Translations under genes and position numbers: made by a program
DNA from: Duganella dendranthematis
GTDB taxonomy: Bacteria; Pseudomonadota; Gammaproteobacteria; Burkholderiales; Burkholderiaceae_D
DNA: 64,000 nt
Assembly (NCBI RefSeq): GCF_012849375.1
Contig: NZ_CP051684.1
Location: forward strand, 4,464,001 to 4,528,000
Direction of reading: 5' to 3'
Part shown: piece after piece, positions 37,094-46,440 of the stretch
Layout: every line of letters begins with the position of its first letter
Numbering within the stretch: the first letter of the stretch is position 1
Notes under the pieces: model-generated
What the model was told of the DNA's origin: nothing
Database searches by the model: none
What the model saw: the letters and a program-made list of their open reading frames with translations, nothing else

Positions 37094-37115
37094 GGGATCG
37101 TCTAGTATCGATCCC
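37094..37115. other. Inverted repeat upstream of alaC
   Basis: GGGATCG (37094-37100) pairs with CGATCCC (37109-37115) over an 8-nt spacer. No T-run follows. It may be an operator or part of the alaC leader. Confidence 0.3.
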
Positions 37116-37170
37116 GATGCAACTGCATCAGCGTCGCTCGGACGGTTCCGGGCGCTTACGTGAGACATCC

Positions 37171-38370
37171 ATGACTGACACCCCAACTCCGCGCAGCTTT
37201 GCGCGTATTGATCGCCTGCCTCCCTACGTTTTCAATGTCACCGCCGAACTCAAGCTGGCGGCGCGCCGGCGCGGCGAAGACATCATCGATATGTCGATGG
37301 GCAATCCAGACGGCGCTACGCCGCCGCACATTGTGAGCAAGCTGGTCGACACCGTGCAACGGCCCGACACCCACGGCTATTCGGCCTCCAAAGGCATTCC
37401 GCGGCTGCGCCGCGCCATCTCGCGCTGGTACAAAACGCGTTACGACGTCGAATTCGATCCCGACTCGGAAGCCATCGTCACCATCGGTTCCAAGGAAGGG
37501 CTGGCGCACCTGATGCTGGCCACGCTGGACCAGGGCGACACGGTGCTGGTGCCCAATCCCAGCTACCCGATCCATATCTGGGGCGCGGTGATCGCCGGCG
37601 CGAATATCCGCTCGGTGCGCATGACGCCCGGTGTCGACTTCTTCGACGAACTGGAACGCGCGGTGCGCGAGAGCTACCCCAAGCCGAAGATGATGATCCT
37701 CGGCTTCCCATCCAATCCCACCGCGCAGTGCGTGGAGCTGGAATTCTTCGAGCGCGTGGTGGCGCTGGCCAGGCAGCACAACATCCTGGTGATACACGAC
37801 CTGGCCTACGCCGACATCGTATTCGACGGCTGGAAAGCGCCGTCCATCATGCAGGTGCCCGGCGCGCGCGAGGTGGCGGTAGAATTCTTCACACTGTCCA
37901 AGAGCTACAATATGGCCGGCTGGCGCGTCGGCTTCATGGTCGGCAACAAGGAGCTGGTGGCGGCGCTGGCGCGCATCAAGAGCTACCACGACTACGGCAG
38001 CTTTACGCCGGTGCAGGTGGCGGCGATTGCCGCGCTGGAGGGCGACCAGCATTGCGTCAGCGAGATCTGCGCGCAGTACCAGAGCCGGCGCGACGTGCTG
38101 CACAAAGGCCTGCTGGAAGCCGGCTGGCCGGTCGACAAGCCGAAAGCCTCGATGTACATCTGGGCCCGCATTCCGGAAGCGTATCGCCATCTCGGCTCGC
38201 TGGAATTCGCCAAGCTGCTGCTGGCCGAGGCCAAGGTTTGCGTTTCCCCCGGCATCGGCTTCGGGGAGTATGGCGACGAGTACGTGCGTTTTGCGCTGAT
38301 CGAGAACGAAGCGCGCATCCGCCAGGGCCTGCGTGGCATCAAAGCCATGTTGCGCAAAACTTCCGCATAA
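37171..38370 (+). CDS. alaC: Alanine transaminase (AlaC-type)
   Basis: The 399-aa class I aminotransferase has PLP lysine K244 in [15 protein letters not shown] and the conserved FPSNPTAQ (179-186) and [12 protein letters not shown]. The N-terminus RLPPYVF and the overall pattern fit AlaC, which interconverts alanine and 2-oxoglutarate with pyruvate and glutamate. ATG 37171 was chosen because homologous sequence begins there, although the ribosome site is weak. Confidence 0.88.
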   Translation: MTDTPTPRSFARIDRLPPYVFNVTAELKLAARRRGEDIIDMSMGNPDGATPPHIVSKLVDTVQRPDTHGYSASKGIPRLRRAISRWYKTRYDVEFDPDSEAIVTIGSKEGLAHLMLATLDQGDTVLVPNPSYPIHIWGAVIAGANIRSVRMTPGVDFFDELERAVRESYPKPKMMILGFPSNPTAQCVELEFFERVVALARQHNILVIHDLAYADIVFDGWKAPSIMQVPGAREVAVEFFTLSKSYNMAGWRVGFMVGNKELVAALARIKSYHDYGSFTPVQVAAIAALEGDQHCVSEICAQYQSRRDVLHKGLLEAGWPVDKPKASMYIWARIPEAYRHLGSLEFAKLLLAEAKVCVSPGIGFGEYGDEYVRFALIENEARIRQGLRGIKAMLRKTSA

Positions 38371-38387
38371 ATTTGCGGTGAGTTTAA

Positions 38388-38416
38388 GCCGCATCAAACT
38401 CTGTGCTTGATGCGGC
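38388..38416 (+). terminator. Hairpin after alaC
   Basis: GCCGCATCAA (38388-38397) and TTGATGCGGC (38407-38416) form a perfect 10-bp stem with a 9-nt loop. There is no U-tract, so it may act as an attenuator or 3' stabiliser rather than a classical terminator. Confidence 0.45.
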
Positions 38417-38457
38417 GGCTACTGTAGCTCACTAGACCGATCAGAGGAGCTACCATC

Positions 38458-38985
38458 ATGTCCGATTTTTCCACCGGAGCCAGCGCGCGTCGCCTGGTCA
38501 ATGCAGTCCAAAAACTCGAACGCAATCTGGCCACCGCCGGCTTGCCGCGATTTGTGGCCCGCTTGCCGGTGTGCTGGCTGAGTTGGCACTATTGCCGGAT
38601 GCTGGATCAGAAGATTGCGCGCATCAAGCGCATTCGCGGCAAGTTCGACCGCTGGGGACCAGCCATTCATGACGCCTCGCCGATAGCGCAAGAAAAAATG
38701 GAAATGCTGGATCTGGACCACAGCATGCGCACCGATATCGAATTTACCAAGAGCACCATGATGGAGCTGCGCAATTACTGTGTGGACATTGGCCGCATGT
38801 TCGAGCAGCTGGGCTATGAATCGGTGGGCTTGAAACGGCGCCAGACCACCTTCCTGGAAATCCTTGACGCGTCTTGCGCGTCGGCCAGCCGCATGCAGGA
38901 CGCGCTGACGCGCCATGACGAGGCAGTGCTGGCCAAACTGCGGGCCGAGGCGGATGCCGCCGCAGCCCATTCCGCCCGCGCTTAG
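38458..38985 (+). CDS. Hypothetical protein
   Basis: The 175-aa, mostly helical protein has GAGGAG (38442-38447) 10 nt upstream of ATG. I see no signal peptide. A short hydrophobic patch at about 33-48 (ARLPVCWLSWHYCRML) is not a convincing TM helix. The C-terminal 40 residues are Ala-rich and helical. No family is recognised. Its stop overlaps the convergent oxidoreductase stop by 4 bp. Confidence 0.65.
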   Translation: MSDFSTGASARRLVNAVQKLERNLATAGLPRFVARLPVCWLSWHYCRMLDQKIARIKRIRGKFDRWGPAIHDASPIAQEKMEMLDLDHSMRTDIEFTKSTMMELRNYCVDIGRMFEQLGYESVGLKRRQTTFLEILDASCASASRMQDALTRHDEAVLAKLRAEADAAAAHSARA

Positions 38986-39998
38986 AACCCTTCCAACACA
39001 ATCTTGCCTTTGGCGCGGTTGCTCTCCACCAGGGCATGGGCGCGCTTCAGGTTTTCGGCGTTGATCTTGCCGAAGCGTTCCGCCAGCGTGGTCTTGACCG
39101 CGCCAGTCTCCACCAGCGTTGCCACGTCGTTCAGCAGTTGATGCTGCTGCTGGATGTCGTCGGTCTGGAACATCGAGCGGGTGTACATGAATTCCCAGTG
39201 CAGCGACACGCTCTTGCGTTTCAGCGTGCGCACGTCGATGCTGGCTGGATCGTCAATCAGCGCGACCTTGCCTTGCGGCGCCACCAGCTCGCTGATCGCC
39301 GTCCAGTGGTGATCGGTCTGGTTCAGCGACGCCACATACGTCACCGTCGGCAGGCCGAGGCGGGTGATTTCTTCATTCAGCGGCTTGCTGTGGTCGATCA
39401 CATGGTGGGCTCCGAGCTGCTTGACCCACTCGCCGGTTTCCGGACGCGAAGCGGTGCCGATGATGGTCAGGCCGGTCAGCTGACGCGCCAGCTGCACCAG
39501 GATCGAACCGACACCGCCGGCGGCGCCGATCACCAGCAGCGACTTGCCCTGGGTGGCGGCCGCATCACGGCTGACACCCAGACGGTCGAACAGCAATTCC
39601 CAGGCGGTGATGGAGGTCAGTGGCAGCGCAGCGGCTTGCGCGAAGTCCAGGTTCTTCGGCTTGTAGCCGACGATGCGCTCGTCCACCAGATGCAGTTCGC
39701 TGTTGGTGCCGGCGCGGGTCAGGTCGCCTGCATACCAGACTTCATCGCCGACCTTGAACAGGCTCACGTCCGGGCCGACAGCTTTCACCACGCCGGCCGC
39801 ATCCCAGCCGATCACCTTGGCCTGGCCGTCGGCCGGCGCCACGTTGCGGCGAATCTTGGTGTCGACCGGATTGACCGAAATGGCGCGCACTTCGACCAGC
39901 AGGTCGCGGCCGCTGGCCTGGGGCGTTGGCAGTTCGATGTCGATCAGCGATTCGGCGTCTTCGATAGGGAGCGATTTGCGGTAGGCGATTGCTTTCAT
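38982..39998 (-). CDS. Zinc-binding-ADH/quinone-oxidoreductase family (MDR) protein
   Basis: The 338-aa medium-chain dehydrogenase/reductase has an N-terminal GroES-like domain (SVNPVDTKIRRNVAP, GWDAAGVV) and a Rossmann domain with the dinucleotide loop VIGAAGGVGSIL. The catalytic zinc ligands of classical ADH are absent, so quinone or enone reduction with NAD(P)H is more likely than alcohol oxidation. ATG 39998 has TTGGAGAATCCC upstream. A LysR regulator is divergently encoded 98 bp away and is its likely controller. Confidence 0.9.
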   Translation of the reverse strand: MKAIAYRKSLPIEDAESLIDIELPTPQASGRDLLVEVRAISVNPVDTKIRRNVAPADGQAKVIGWDAAGVVKAVGPDVSLFKVGDEVWYAGDLTRAGTNSELHLVDERIVGYKPKNLDFAQAAALPLTSITAWELLFDRLGVSRDAAATQGKSLLVIGAAGGVGSILVQLARQLTGLTIIGTASRPETGEWVKQLGAHHVIDHSKPLNEEITRLGLPTVTYVASLNQTDHHWTAISELVAPQGKVALIDDPASIDVRTLKRKSVSLHWEFMYTRSMFQTDDIQQQHQLLNDVATLVETGAVKTTLAERFGKINAENLKRAHALVESNRAKGKIVLEGF

Positions 39999-40096
39999 GG
40001 GATTCTCCAATGAAGTTGGGATGGAAGTATGATATTTTGTTTTTTAAAGAGAAAAAAGCGCCTTTTGGCGAAACTCTTTCAAAGGAATGACGAAAA

Positions 40097-40996
40097 TTGC
40101 TGCGCTTAGACGATCTGACTGTATTTGTCCGCACTGCCGACCGTGGCAGCTTGTCGGCGGCAGCCCGCGAGCTGGAGATCTCGCCGGCACTGGCCAGTGC
40201 CGCCCTCAAGCGGCTGGAAGGCGAGCTGAAACTGCGCCTGTTCGCGCGCACTACGCGTTCGCTGCGGCTGACGGAAGAGGGCGAACATTATCTGCGCCAT
40301 GCGAGCGAGGCGCTGCGCGTACTCAAGGAAGGGCACGATGCGCTGATCCAGGGGAAGGAAATCCTGGGTGGCACGCTGAAAATCTCGATGCCGTCCGACC
40401 TCGGGCGCAATCTGGTGGTGGGCTGGCTGGACGAATTTCAGGCGCAGTATCCGAAAGTGGTGCTGCAACTGGGCATCAGCGACCGCGTGTCAGATATGTA
40501 CCGGCAGCCGATCGACATCGCCATCCGTTACGGCAAGCAGGAAGATTCCAGCCTGATCGCCTTGCCGCTGGCGCCGGAAAACCGCCGCGTGCTGGTGGCT
40601 TCGCCTGAATACCTGAAGCAGCACGGCAGGCTCCATTCGCTGGACGATCTGGCGCAGCACAACTGCCTGCGCTTCATGCTGGACGACGTCATTCACGACC
40701 GCTGGAGTTTTTACAGCGAACAGCACGCGACGCCGGACGTGGTGCATGTCAGCGGCAACCGCACTGCCGACGATGCCGACGTGGTGCGGCGCTGGGCGGT
40801 GGCCGGAGTGGGCATTGCCTACAAATCGCGGCTGGATGTCAGCGCCGACATTCGCGCCGGCCGCCTGCAAGTGCTGCTGCCCGATGCCCTGGGCGAACCG
40901 ACGCCGCTCAACATGGTCTGCATGCACCGCGCGCAGATCACGCCGACGGTGCTGCAACTGCGCGACTTCCTGCGGGCTCAGTGCGAGAAAGCTTAA
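40097..40996 (+). CDS. LysR-family transcriptional regulator
   Basis: The 299-aa protein has an N-terminal winged HTH (about 1-60; LDDLTVFVRTADRGSLSAAA and SAALKRLEGELKLRLFARTTR) and a periplasmic-binding-like effector domain (about 90-295). The start is TTG at 40097, with AAGGA 10 nt upstream. It is divergent from the MDR oxidoreductase, the classical arrangement for a LysR regulator and its target. Confidence 0.93.
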   Translation: MLRLDDLTVFVRTADRGSLSAAARELEISPALASAALKRLEGELKLRLFARTTRSLRLTEEGEHYLRHASEALRVLKEGHDALIQGKEILGGTLKISMPSDLGRNLVVGWLDEFQAQYPKVVLQLGISDRVSDMYRQPIDIAIRYGKQEDSSLIALPLAPENRRVLVASPEYLKQHGRLHSLDDLAQHNCLRFMLDDVIHDRWSFYSEQHATPDVVHVSGNRTADDADVVRRWAVAGVGIAYKSRLDVSADIRAGRLQVLLPDALGEPTPLNMVCMHRAQITPTVLQLRDFLRAQCEKA

Positions 40997-41082
40997 GGCG
41001 ACCTGAAATTCGCCTGCAGTATGGTTGCGCTGCGACAAATTGCGCTTACCATAGCGTCAATAAAAATGATCGGGAGAGAGTG

Positions 41083-42138
41083 ATGACCGAAACCCAGCGC
41101 GATGTCCTCAGCGCCGGATTTTCGCTGACGCTGATAGTGTTGGCGGCCTTCGTGATGCAGCGTTTCTTCCTGCCGCTGATATGGGCAGGCATTTTGTGCG
41201 TGGCGACCTGGCCGATGTATGTGCGGCTGCGCGCGCGCATCGGCCATCCCATTCTGTCGGCCGCCTTGCTGACCTTGGTGGTAGCGGCGATCTTCATCGT
41301 GCCGGCCTTGTTGGGCGTGGCGCAGGCGGCACGGCAGGCGCCGGAGCTGGCCAACTACATCGTCAGCGCCAATACCGATGGCGTGCCGGTGCCGGACTTC
41401 CTGGCCCACCTGCCGGTGGTTGGCGACTCCATCGCCGAATGGTGGCAGGCGACGCTGAGCCAGCCGCATGGCCTGGCGCATTTGTTCTCCGACCGCGAAA
41501 TCAACGGCTTCCATTCGGCCAGCGACATCATCAAGGTGGCCGGCGTCGGCTTCATGCACCGCCTGGTAGACTTTGGCCTGGCCTTCCTGTGCCTGTTCTT
41601 CTTCTACAAAGACGGCGAAGTGCTGAACCGCCAGATCATGAATATCGGCAGCCGCTGGTTCAGTGAACAGCGCTGGGCGCAATACTCTGAGAAAATCCCG
41701 ACCGCGATCCGCGCCACCGTCAACGGCCTGGTGCTGGTTGGCCTGGCGGAAGGCGTGTTGATCGGCATAGCCTACTGGCTGGCTGGTCTGAAGTCCGCCG
41801 TGCTGTGGGCGGCTGCGACCGGCATCCTGGCCATCATCCCTTTCGGTGCGCCGATTGCCTTCGTCAGCGCAGCAGCCGTGCTGGCGTTTGGCGGCGCGCT
41901 GCCAGCCGCCATTGGCGTGGCAGCCTGGGGCACCGTGGTGCTGTTTGTGGCGGATCACTTCGTGCGACCAGGCATCATCGGCAACGCAACGCGCTTGCCG
42001 TTCCTGGCCGTACTGTTCGGCATATTGGGCGGGGTCGAAACCCTGGGCCTGGTCGGACTGTTTATTGGTCCGGTGGTGATGGTGCTGTTTGTAACGCTGT
42101 GGCACGAGGCGCAAAGTCATCATGCGGATGTCGGCTAG
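41083..42138 (+). CDS. AI-2E family (PerM/YdiK-like) transporter
   Basis: The 351-aa membrane protein has about eight TM helices and the conserved C-terminal region ILAIIPFGAPIAFVSAA and ADHFVRPGIIGNATRLP of the AI-2E family. Members export various solutes, or in some cases Na+/H+; a role in autoinducer-2 export is proven only for one E. coli member. ATG 41083 has GGGAGAG upstream. Confidence 0.9.
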   Translation: MTETQRDVLSAGFSLTLIVLAAFVMQRFFLPLIWAGILCVATWPMYVRLRARIGHPILSAALLTLVVAAIFIVPALLGVAQAARQAPELANYIVSANTDGVPVPDFLAHLPVVGDSIAEWWQATLSQPHGLAHLFSDREINGFHSASDIIKVAGVGFMHRLVDFGLAFLCLFFFYKDGEVLNRQIMNIGSRWFSEQRWAQYSEKIPTAIRATVNGLVLVGLAEGVLIGIAYWLAGLKSAVLWAAATGILAIIPFGAPIAFVSAAAVLAFGGALPAAIGVAAWGTVVLFVADHFVRPGIIGNATRLPFLAVLFGILGGVETLGLVGLFIGPVVMVLFVTLWHEAQSHHADVG

Positions 42139-42220
42139 CCAGTTGCCAAACCCAGGTGAGGAGCGCAAGCGAGGCTGCGGCATCTGCCGGCCTGTCTTGT
42201 GCATGGGTAGGGCAACTGGC
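42138..42220. repeat. Structured inverted-repeat element between AI-2E gene and small minus-strand gene
   Basis: GCCAGTTGCC (42138-42147) is the exact reverse complement of GGCAACTGGC (42211-42220). The stems extend inward with AAACCCA/TGGGTA, giving 15 of 17 paired positions. An internal CGGC-ATCT-GCCG hairpin lies near 42176-42190. It could be a REP/MITE-like element, a bidirectional terminator or a structured RNA. Confidence 0.5.
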
Positions 42221-42231
42221 GCCGGCAATCA

Positions 42232-42462
42232 TTAGTGCGCCTTCGACTTCGACAGGATCAGCAGCCAGCGGCGGAACATCAGCACTTCCAGATGGCCAGC
42301 CTGCACGCCGGTATCGCATTCGATAATCGGGTTCACCGCATAGAAACGCTTGCGGAAGTCACGGCACACCATCATTTCGCGCCGACCCATGCGAACCATA
42401 AACGAGGTAGGCAGGTATTCGAGACCGAAGCGGGAGCCAAAGCTGCTATTCAGAGTGCTCAT
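42232..42462 (-). CDS. Small hypothetical protein
   Basis: The 76-aa basic protein starts at ATG 42462 with AAGGAACTGTC upstream. It has no signal peptide or TM helix. It contains a Met/Arg-rich middle (FMVRMGRREMMVCRDF) and a hydrophobic segment near the C-terminus (VLMFRRWLLIL). The family is unknown. The 138 bp upstream up to the PAP2 gene are AT-rich and should hold divergent promoters. Confidence 0.6.
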   Translation of the reverse strand: MSTLNSSFGSRFGLEYLPTSFMVRMGRREMMVCRDFRKRFYAVNPIIECDTGVQAGHLEVLMFRRWLLILSKSKAH

Positions 42463-42600
42463 GACAGTTCCTTTTTTGTGGGAAGTTGTGTTTAACGAGG
42501 AGTTCAGAATAGCATAACTACTGTATGAATAAACAGGTACTGTGCAAATAAACAGTAAATTCGTTATTTTGTGATTTTTACGCCAACTTCATCGGCGGCT

Positions 42601-43317
42601 ATGCGGGGAGGACCAACTATTAGCAAACTCATGAGTTTCGTCGAGGCAAGACTGTCTCCCGGCGGCGAATTCGGCCTGCATTTAACCGTCGGCATGGCGC
42701 TGCTGCTGGTTTCCGGGCTGGTTTTCCATGAACTGGCGGAGGCGGTCATGGGGCAGGCTGCCATCACGGTATTGGACTTGCAGGTAGCGCATTGGTTCAA
42801 TGTGCACGCCTTCGAGCCGCTCACCAGCCTGATGGTCGGCGTCTCCGCCATGCATTCGGTGGCCGGCATGGTGCTGCTGTTTTGCCTGCTGGCCGGCTAT
42901 TTATGGCGGCAGCAGGCGCGCTACTGGCTACTGGCGCTGGCGTTTGCGGTGCCGGGCGGGATGGCGCTGAACGTGGCGTTGAAATTCTTCTTCCAGCGTG
43001 CGCGGCCGGTGTTTGATGATCCGCTGGTAACGCTGACCACCTACAGTTTCCCCAGCGGCCATACCACCGCCGCCACCTGTTTCTATGGCCTGCTGGTCAG
43101 CTACCTGGTGATGGCGCGGCCGGCGTGGAGTGTGCGTGTGGGAACAGTCATCTTCTGCCTGACAATGGTATTGTTGGTGGCATTCAGCCGTGTGTATCTG
43201 GGCGCGCACTATGTCAGCGACGTGCTGGCGGCCATGGCCGAAAGCGTCGCGTGGCTGGCGGTGTGCATCACGGCGATCTCCACGCTGCGCCGTCGGCGCG
43301 AGGGTAAAACGGTATAA
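42601..43317 (+). CDS. PAP2-superfamily membrane phosphatase
   Basis: The 238-aa polytopic protein has all three PAP2 motifs: K128 with R135-P136 (KFFFQRARP), PSGH at 151-154, and SR with H203 (SRVYLGAHYVSDV). It probably dephosphorylates a lipid such as phosphatidate or undecaprenyl diphosphate at the outer face of the inner membrane. The start is uncertain: ATG 42601 has a poor ribosome site, ATG 42631 is 18 nt after GGGGAGGA, and an ATT at 42619 is ideally spaced. A diacylglycerol-kinase-like gene follows 5 nt after the stop. Confidence 0.88.
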   Translation: MRGGPTISKLMSFVEARLSPGGEFGLHLTVGMALLLVSGLVFHELAEAVMGQAAITVLDLQVAHWFNVHAFEPLTSLMVGVSAMHSVAGMVLLFCLLAGYLWRQQARYWLLALAFAVPGGMALNVALKFFFQRARPVFDDPLVTLTTYSFPSGHTTAATCFYGLLVSYLVMARPAWSVRVGTVIFCLTMVLLVAFSRVYLGAHYVSDVLAAMAESVAWLAVCITAISTLRRRREGKTV

Positions 43318-43322
43318 ATAAT

Positions 43323-44213
43323 ATGGATAAAATCGTCGTCATTGTTAATGCGGGTGCCGGGCTGGGCTACTGTGGCGGCTGGACTGCCGCGTTGGAAGAG
43401 AAGTTCCGCAGTCAGGGCATCGACCCCGACATCACGCTGGCCAAGAGCGGCGACGAAATGATCGCGCGCGCCGAACGCGCGGTGAAGGAGGGCGCGCCGG
43501 TGGTGGTGGCGGGCGGCGGCGACGGCACCATCAATGCGGTGGCCTCGGTGCTGGCCGGTACCGAAACGCGGCTGGGCGTGCTGCCGCTCGGCACGCTGAA
43601 CCACTTCGCCAAGGATCTGAAGATCCCGCTGGATCTGGATGCCGCGGTCGCCAACGTGGTGCATGGCCAGACCGGCAAGGTCGATGTGGGCGAAGTCAAC
43701 GGCCGCATCTTCCTCAACAACTCCAGCCTGGGCATCTATCCCGACATCGTGCGCGACCGTGAAAAGCAACAAAAGCATCTGGGACGCGGCAAGTGGCCGG
43801 CGTTCGGACGGGCCATGTTTGCCGCGCTACGGCGTTTCCCGTTCCTGAATGTACGGCTGAAGATCAACGGCGACGAGCACCTGCGCCGCACACCATTCGT
43901 CTTCATTGGTAACAACGAATACCTGCAAGGATTGACGCTGGGCGCGCGCGAGCGCATCGACAGCGGCAAGCTGTGCCTGTACGTGGCGCAGAAACCAACC
44001 CGGCTCGGCCTGTTGCGCTACGCCGCGCATGCGCTGTTCGGCAAGCTGGAAGCGGCGCGCGATTTCGACGTATTGTCGGCGTCGTCGCTGGAAATTGAAA
44101 CCCGCCACCACCATCTGCGGGTGGCCACCGACGGCGAAGTGACGCTGATGAAGCCGCCGCTATGCTATCGCTCGCGCGCTGCGGCGCTGTCTGTCATCGT
44201 TCCGGCCGTCTAG
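43323..44213 (+). CDS. Diacylglycerol/sphingosine-kinase-family lipid kinase
   Basis: The 296-aa protein has the DAGK catalytic core with GGGDGT (64-69), GVLPLGTLNHFAKDL, and the C-terminal strand block typical of YegS/BmrU-like lipid kinases. It would phosphorylate a lipid or diacylglycerol with ATP at the inner membrane. It is directly downstream of the PAP2 phosphatase and 9 nt upstream of a metallophosphoesterase, so this is an operon of opposing kinase/phosphatase activities. Confidence 0.9.
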   Translation: MDKIVVIVNAGAGLGYCGGWTAALEEKFRSQGIDPDITLAKSGDEMIARAERAVKEGAPVVVAGGGDGTINAVASVLAGTETRLGVLPLGTLNHFAKDLKIPLDLDAAVANVVHGQTGKVDVGEVNGRIFLNNSSLGIYPDIVRDREKQQKHLGRGKWPAFGRAMFAALRRFPFLNVRLKINGDEHLRRTPFVFIGNNEYLQGLTLGARERIDSGKLCLYVAQKPTRLGLLRYAAHALFGKLEAARDFDVLSASSLEIETRHHHLRVATDGEVTLMKPPLCYRSRAAALSVIVPAV

Positions 44214-44222
44214 GAGAAGCGC

Positions 44223-45041
44223 ATGCGCACCATCGTCCATTTATCCGATCTGCATTTTGGCCGCGTCGATCAGGATTTGCTGCGGCCGTTGCAGGAACTG
44301 GTGGTCAAGCTGGCGCCGGACGTGGTGGTGGTGTCGGGCGACCTGACCCAGCGCGCCAAGACCGAGGAATTCAAGGCCGCGCGCGCGTGGCTGGACACCT
44401 TGCCGGGGCCGCAGATCGTGGTGCCGGGCAATCACGACATCCCGTTGTACAACGTCGCCAGCCGCTTCCTGGCGCCGCTGCGCAAATACCTGCGCTATGT
44501 CACGCTCGACTTGGCGCCGGAATACGTGGACGATGAAATCGCCGTACTCGGTATCAACACCGCGCGCTCGCTGACTTTCAAGGATGGCCGCGTCAACAAA
44601 GAGCAGCTGGCGCAGATGCGGCAGCGCATGCAGGCGGTGGGGCCGGAGCACACGCGCATCATCGTCACCCACCATCCCTTCGATTTGCCGGACACATTTG
44701 ACAAAGATGATCTGGTCGACCGCGCGCCGATGGCAATGCAGGCGTTTGCCGAATGTGGCGTCGACGTGCTGCTGGCCGGGCACCTGCACGCCAGCCACGC
44801 CGGCAACAGTGCGCAGCGCTACAAGATCAGCGGCTACGCGGCGCTGGTGGTGCAGGCCGGCACGGCGACCTCAACCCGCGGGCGTGGCGAATCGAATTCC
44901 TTCAACGTGCTGCGGGTGGCGCCGGACGATGTGGAGGTCGAACGCTACAGCTGGGTGGAAGGCACGGCCAGCTTCGAGAAAGTGCACACCGAATGCTTCC
45001 GCCGCAACGGCGACGTCTGGGCGATGGCCGCCGAAGCCTAA
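44223..45041 (+). CDS. Calcineurin-like metallophosphoesterase
   Basis: The 272-aa protein has the full metallophosphoesterase signature: D9-x-H11, GDLTQRA (D40), GNHD (N70-H71), THHPF (H150-H151) and GHLH (186-189). Its size and motif spacing fit CpdA/UDP-diacylglucosamine-pyrophosphatase-like proteins. TAGGAGAAGCGC precedes the ATG. It is the third gene of the lipid phosphatase/kinase run. The substrate may be a phospholipid-derived or nucleotide phosphodiester. Confidence 0.9.
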   Translation: MRTIVHLSDLHFGRVDQDLLRPLQELVVKLAPDVVVVSGDLTQRAKTEEFKAARAWLDTLPGPQIVVPGNHDIPLYNVASRFLAPLRKYLRYVTLDLAPEYVDDEIAVLGINTARSLTFKDGRVNKEQLAQMRQRMQAVGPEHTRIIVTHHPFDLPDTFDKDDLVDRAPMAMQAFAECGVDVLLAGHLHASHAGNSAQRYKISGYAALVVQAGTATSTRGRGESNSFNVLRVAPDDVEVERYSWVEGTASFEKVHTECFRRNGDVWAMAAEA

Positions 45042-45048
45042 CGCATTA

Positions 45049-46440
45049 TTAGAGCCAGTAATCCATAAAGCGCGCCGCCCATTCCTTCATGCGGTTGGCC
45101 CACGGACGGTGGCGCCATTGTTCCAGCGTGATCAGGTTCGAATCGCGGATGTCTTCCTGGAAGGCGCGCTCCATTTCGTTGCCGAACGGTTCGCCCATGA
45201 CGATCACGTTGAGCTCGCTGTTGTGCAGGAAGCTGCGGGTGTCGAGGTTGGTCGAGCCGACCGTCGACCAGTTGCTGTCGACCACGGCGGTCTTGGCGTG
45301 CAGGACCGCCAGCTTGAGCTGGTAGATTTTCACGCCGGCCGCCAGCAGGTCGTCGTAGAAGGCATGGCCGGCATAGAACACCAGCCCGCTATCCGACACC
45401 CCCGGCAGCACGATCTTGACGTCGACGCCGCGCTTGGCTGCCGCGATCAGCGCATCCACCGTCTGCCGGTCGGGCACAAAGTAGGCGGAGGTGATGTGGA
45501 TCGATTTCTTAGCTTCCTGGAAGGCCAGCGCGTAGGCCTTGTAAATTTCAAACTGTCCGTCCGGATCGCTGCCCAGCACGCGCACCACCTTGTCGCCGGC
45601 AATCACCGGCTTGGGGAAGTAATCGGCTTCGCGCAGATCATCCTTGTCCTGCGACGCCCACTGGCGCACGAACAGCCACTGGAAGGCCTGCACCGCCGGC
45701 CCTTCGACTTTGATATGGGTGTCGCGCCAGCCCACGTCCTTCTTGCTGGTCGGCTTGGAGGCGGAGCGGAACAGCGAACTCTTGGCATAGGTGGCGCTGA
45801 TATTGATGCCGCCGGTAAAAGCGATCTTGCCGTCGACGATCAGCACCTTGCGATGGTCGCGGTTGTTGAGCTTCCAGTCATTGCCGCTGACCTTGGCCGG
45901 GTTGACCGGATTGAATTCGATCAGCTTGATGCCGGCGTCGCGCATGCGCTTGAAGAACTCGGCCGGCACGCCGATGGTGCCGACGCTGTCATACAGGATA
46001 TTCACGGTCACGCCTTGCTGCTGTCGTTCGATCAGCGCATCGGCAAACTTCAGCCCCAGTTCGTCCTGGTCGAAGATATAGGTTTCCAGATTGATGTTGT
46101 TGCGCGCACTGGTGATCGCCTCCAGCATCGCCTTCATGGTCTGCGGACCATCGAACAGCAAGGTGGTCTTGTTGCCGGCGATGAGGGGCACGCCGGTTGC
46201 CGCTTCCTCCAGCGCCGCCTGCTGTTGCAGGTCCAGTGTACCCTTGGCCCAGCGCTTGGCCAGCAACGCCTTGCTGCGCGCGCCACTCAGTTCGCCATTG
46301 GTGCCCTTGACGGTGGGCGTGGCCGCCGGTTCCAGCTTGTCGCCCAGCGCTGTCACATTCGGCAGCGATGCGCACGCGCCCAGCAAGCCCCAGCACATCA
46401 AGCCGAGGGGAATCCAGAAACGCATGCACAAGACTTTCAT
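45049..46440 (-). CDS. Phospholipase D-family lipoprotein (cardiolipin-synthase-like)
   Basis: The 463-aa protein has a lipobox LGAC (Cys23). Two HKD motifs are present: HRKVLIVDGKIAFTGG and HAKTAVVDSNWSTVGSTNLD. Phosphatidyl transfer or hydrolysis in the envelope is expected; cardiolipin synthases of the ClsC type lack lipoboxes, so a periplasmic phospholipase role is also possible. The start ATG 46440 (AAAGG upstream) overlaps the stop of the Gcr gene. It converges with the metallophosphoesterase gene with 7 bp between them. Confidence 0.9.
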   Translation of the reverse strand: MKVLCMRFWIPLGLMCWGLLGACASLPNVTALGDKLEPAATPTVKGTNGELSGARSKALLAKRWAKGTLDLQQQAALEEAATGVPLIAGNKTTLLFDGPQTMKAMLEAITSARNNINLETYIFDQDELGLKFADALIERQQQGVTVNILYDSVGTIGVPAEFFKRMRDAGIKLIEFNPVNPAKVSGNDWKLNNRDHRKVLIVDGKIAFTGGINISATYAKSSLFRSASKPTSKKDVGWRDTHIKVEGPAVQAFQWLFVRQWASQDKDDLREADYFPKPVIAGDKVVRVLGSDPDGQFEIYKAYALAFQEAKKSIHITSAYFVPDRQTVDALIAAAKRGVDVKIVLPGVSDSGLVFYAGHAFYDDLLAAGVKIYQLKLAVLHAKTAVVDSNWSTVGSTNLDTRSFLHNSELNVIVMGEPFGNEMERAFQEDIRDSNLITLEQWRHRPWANRMKEWAARFMDYWL

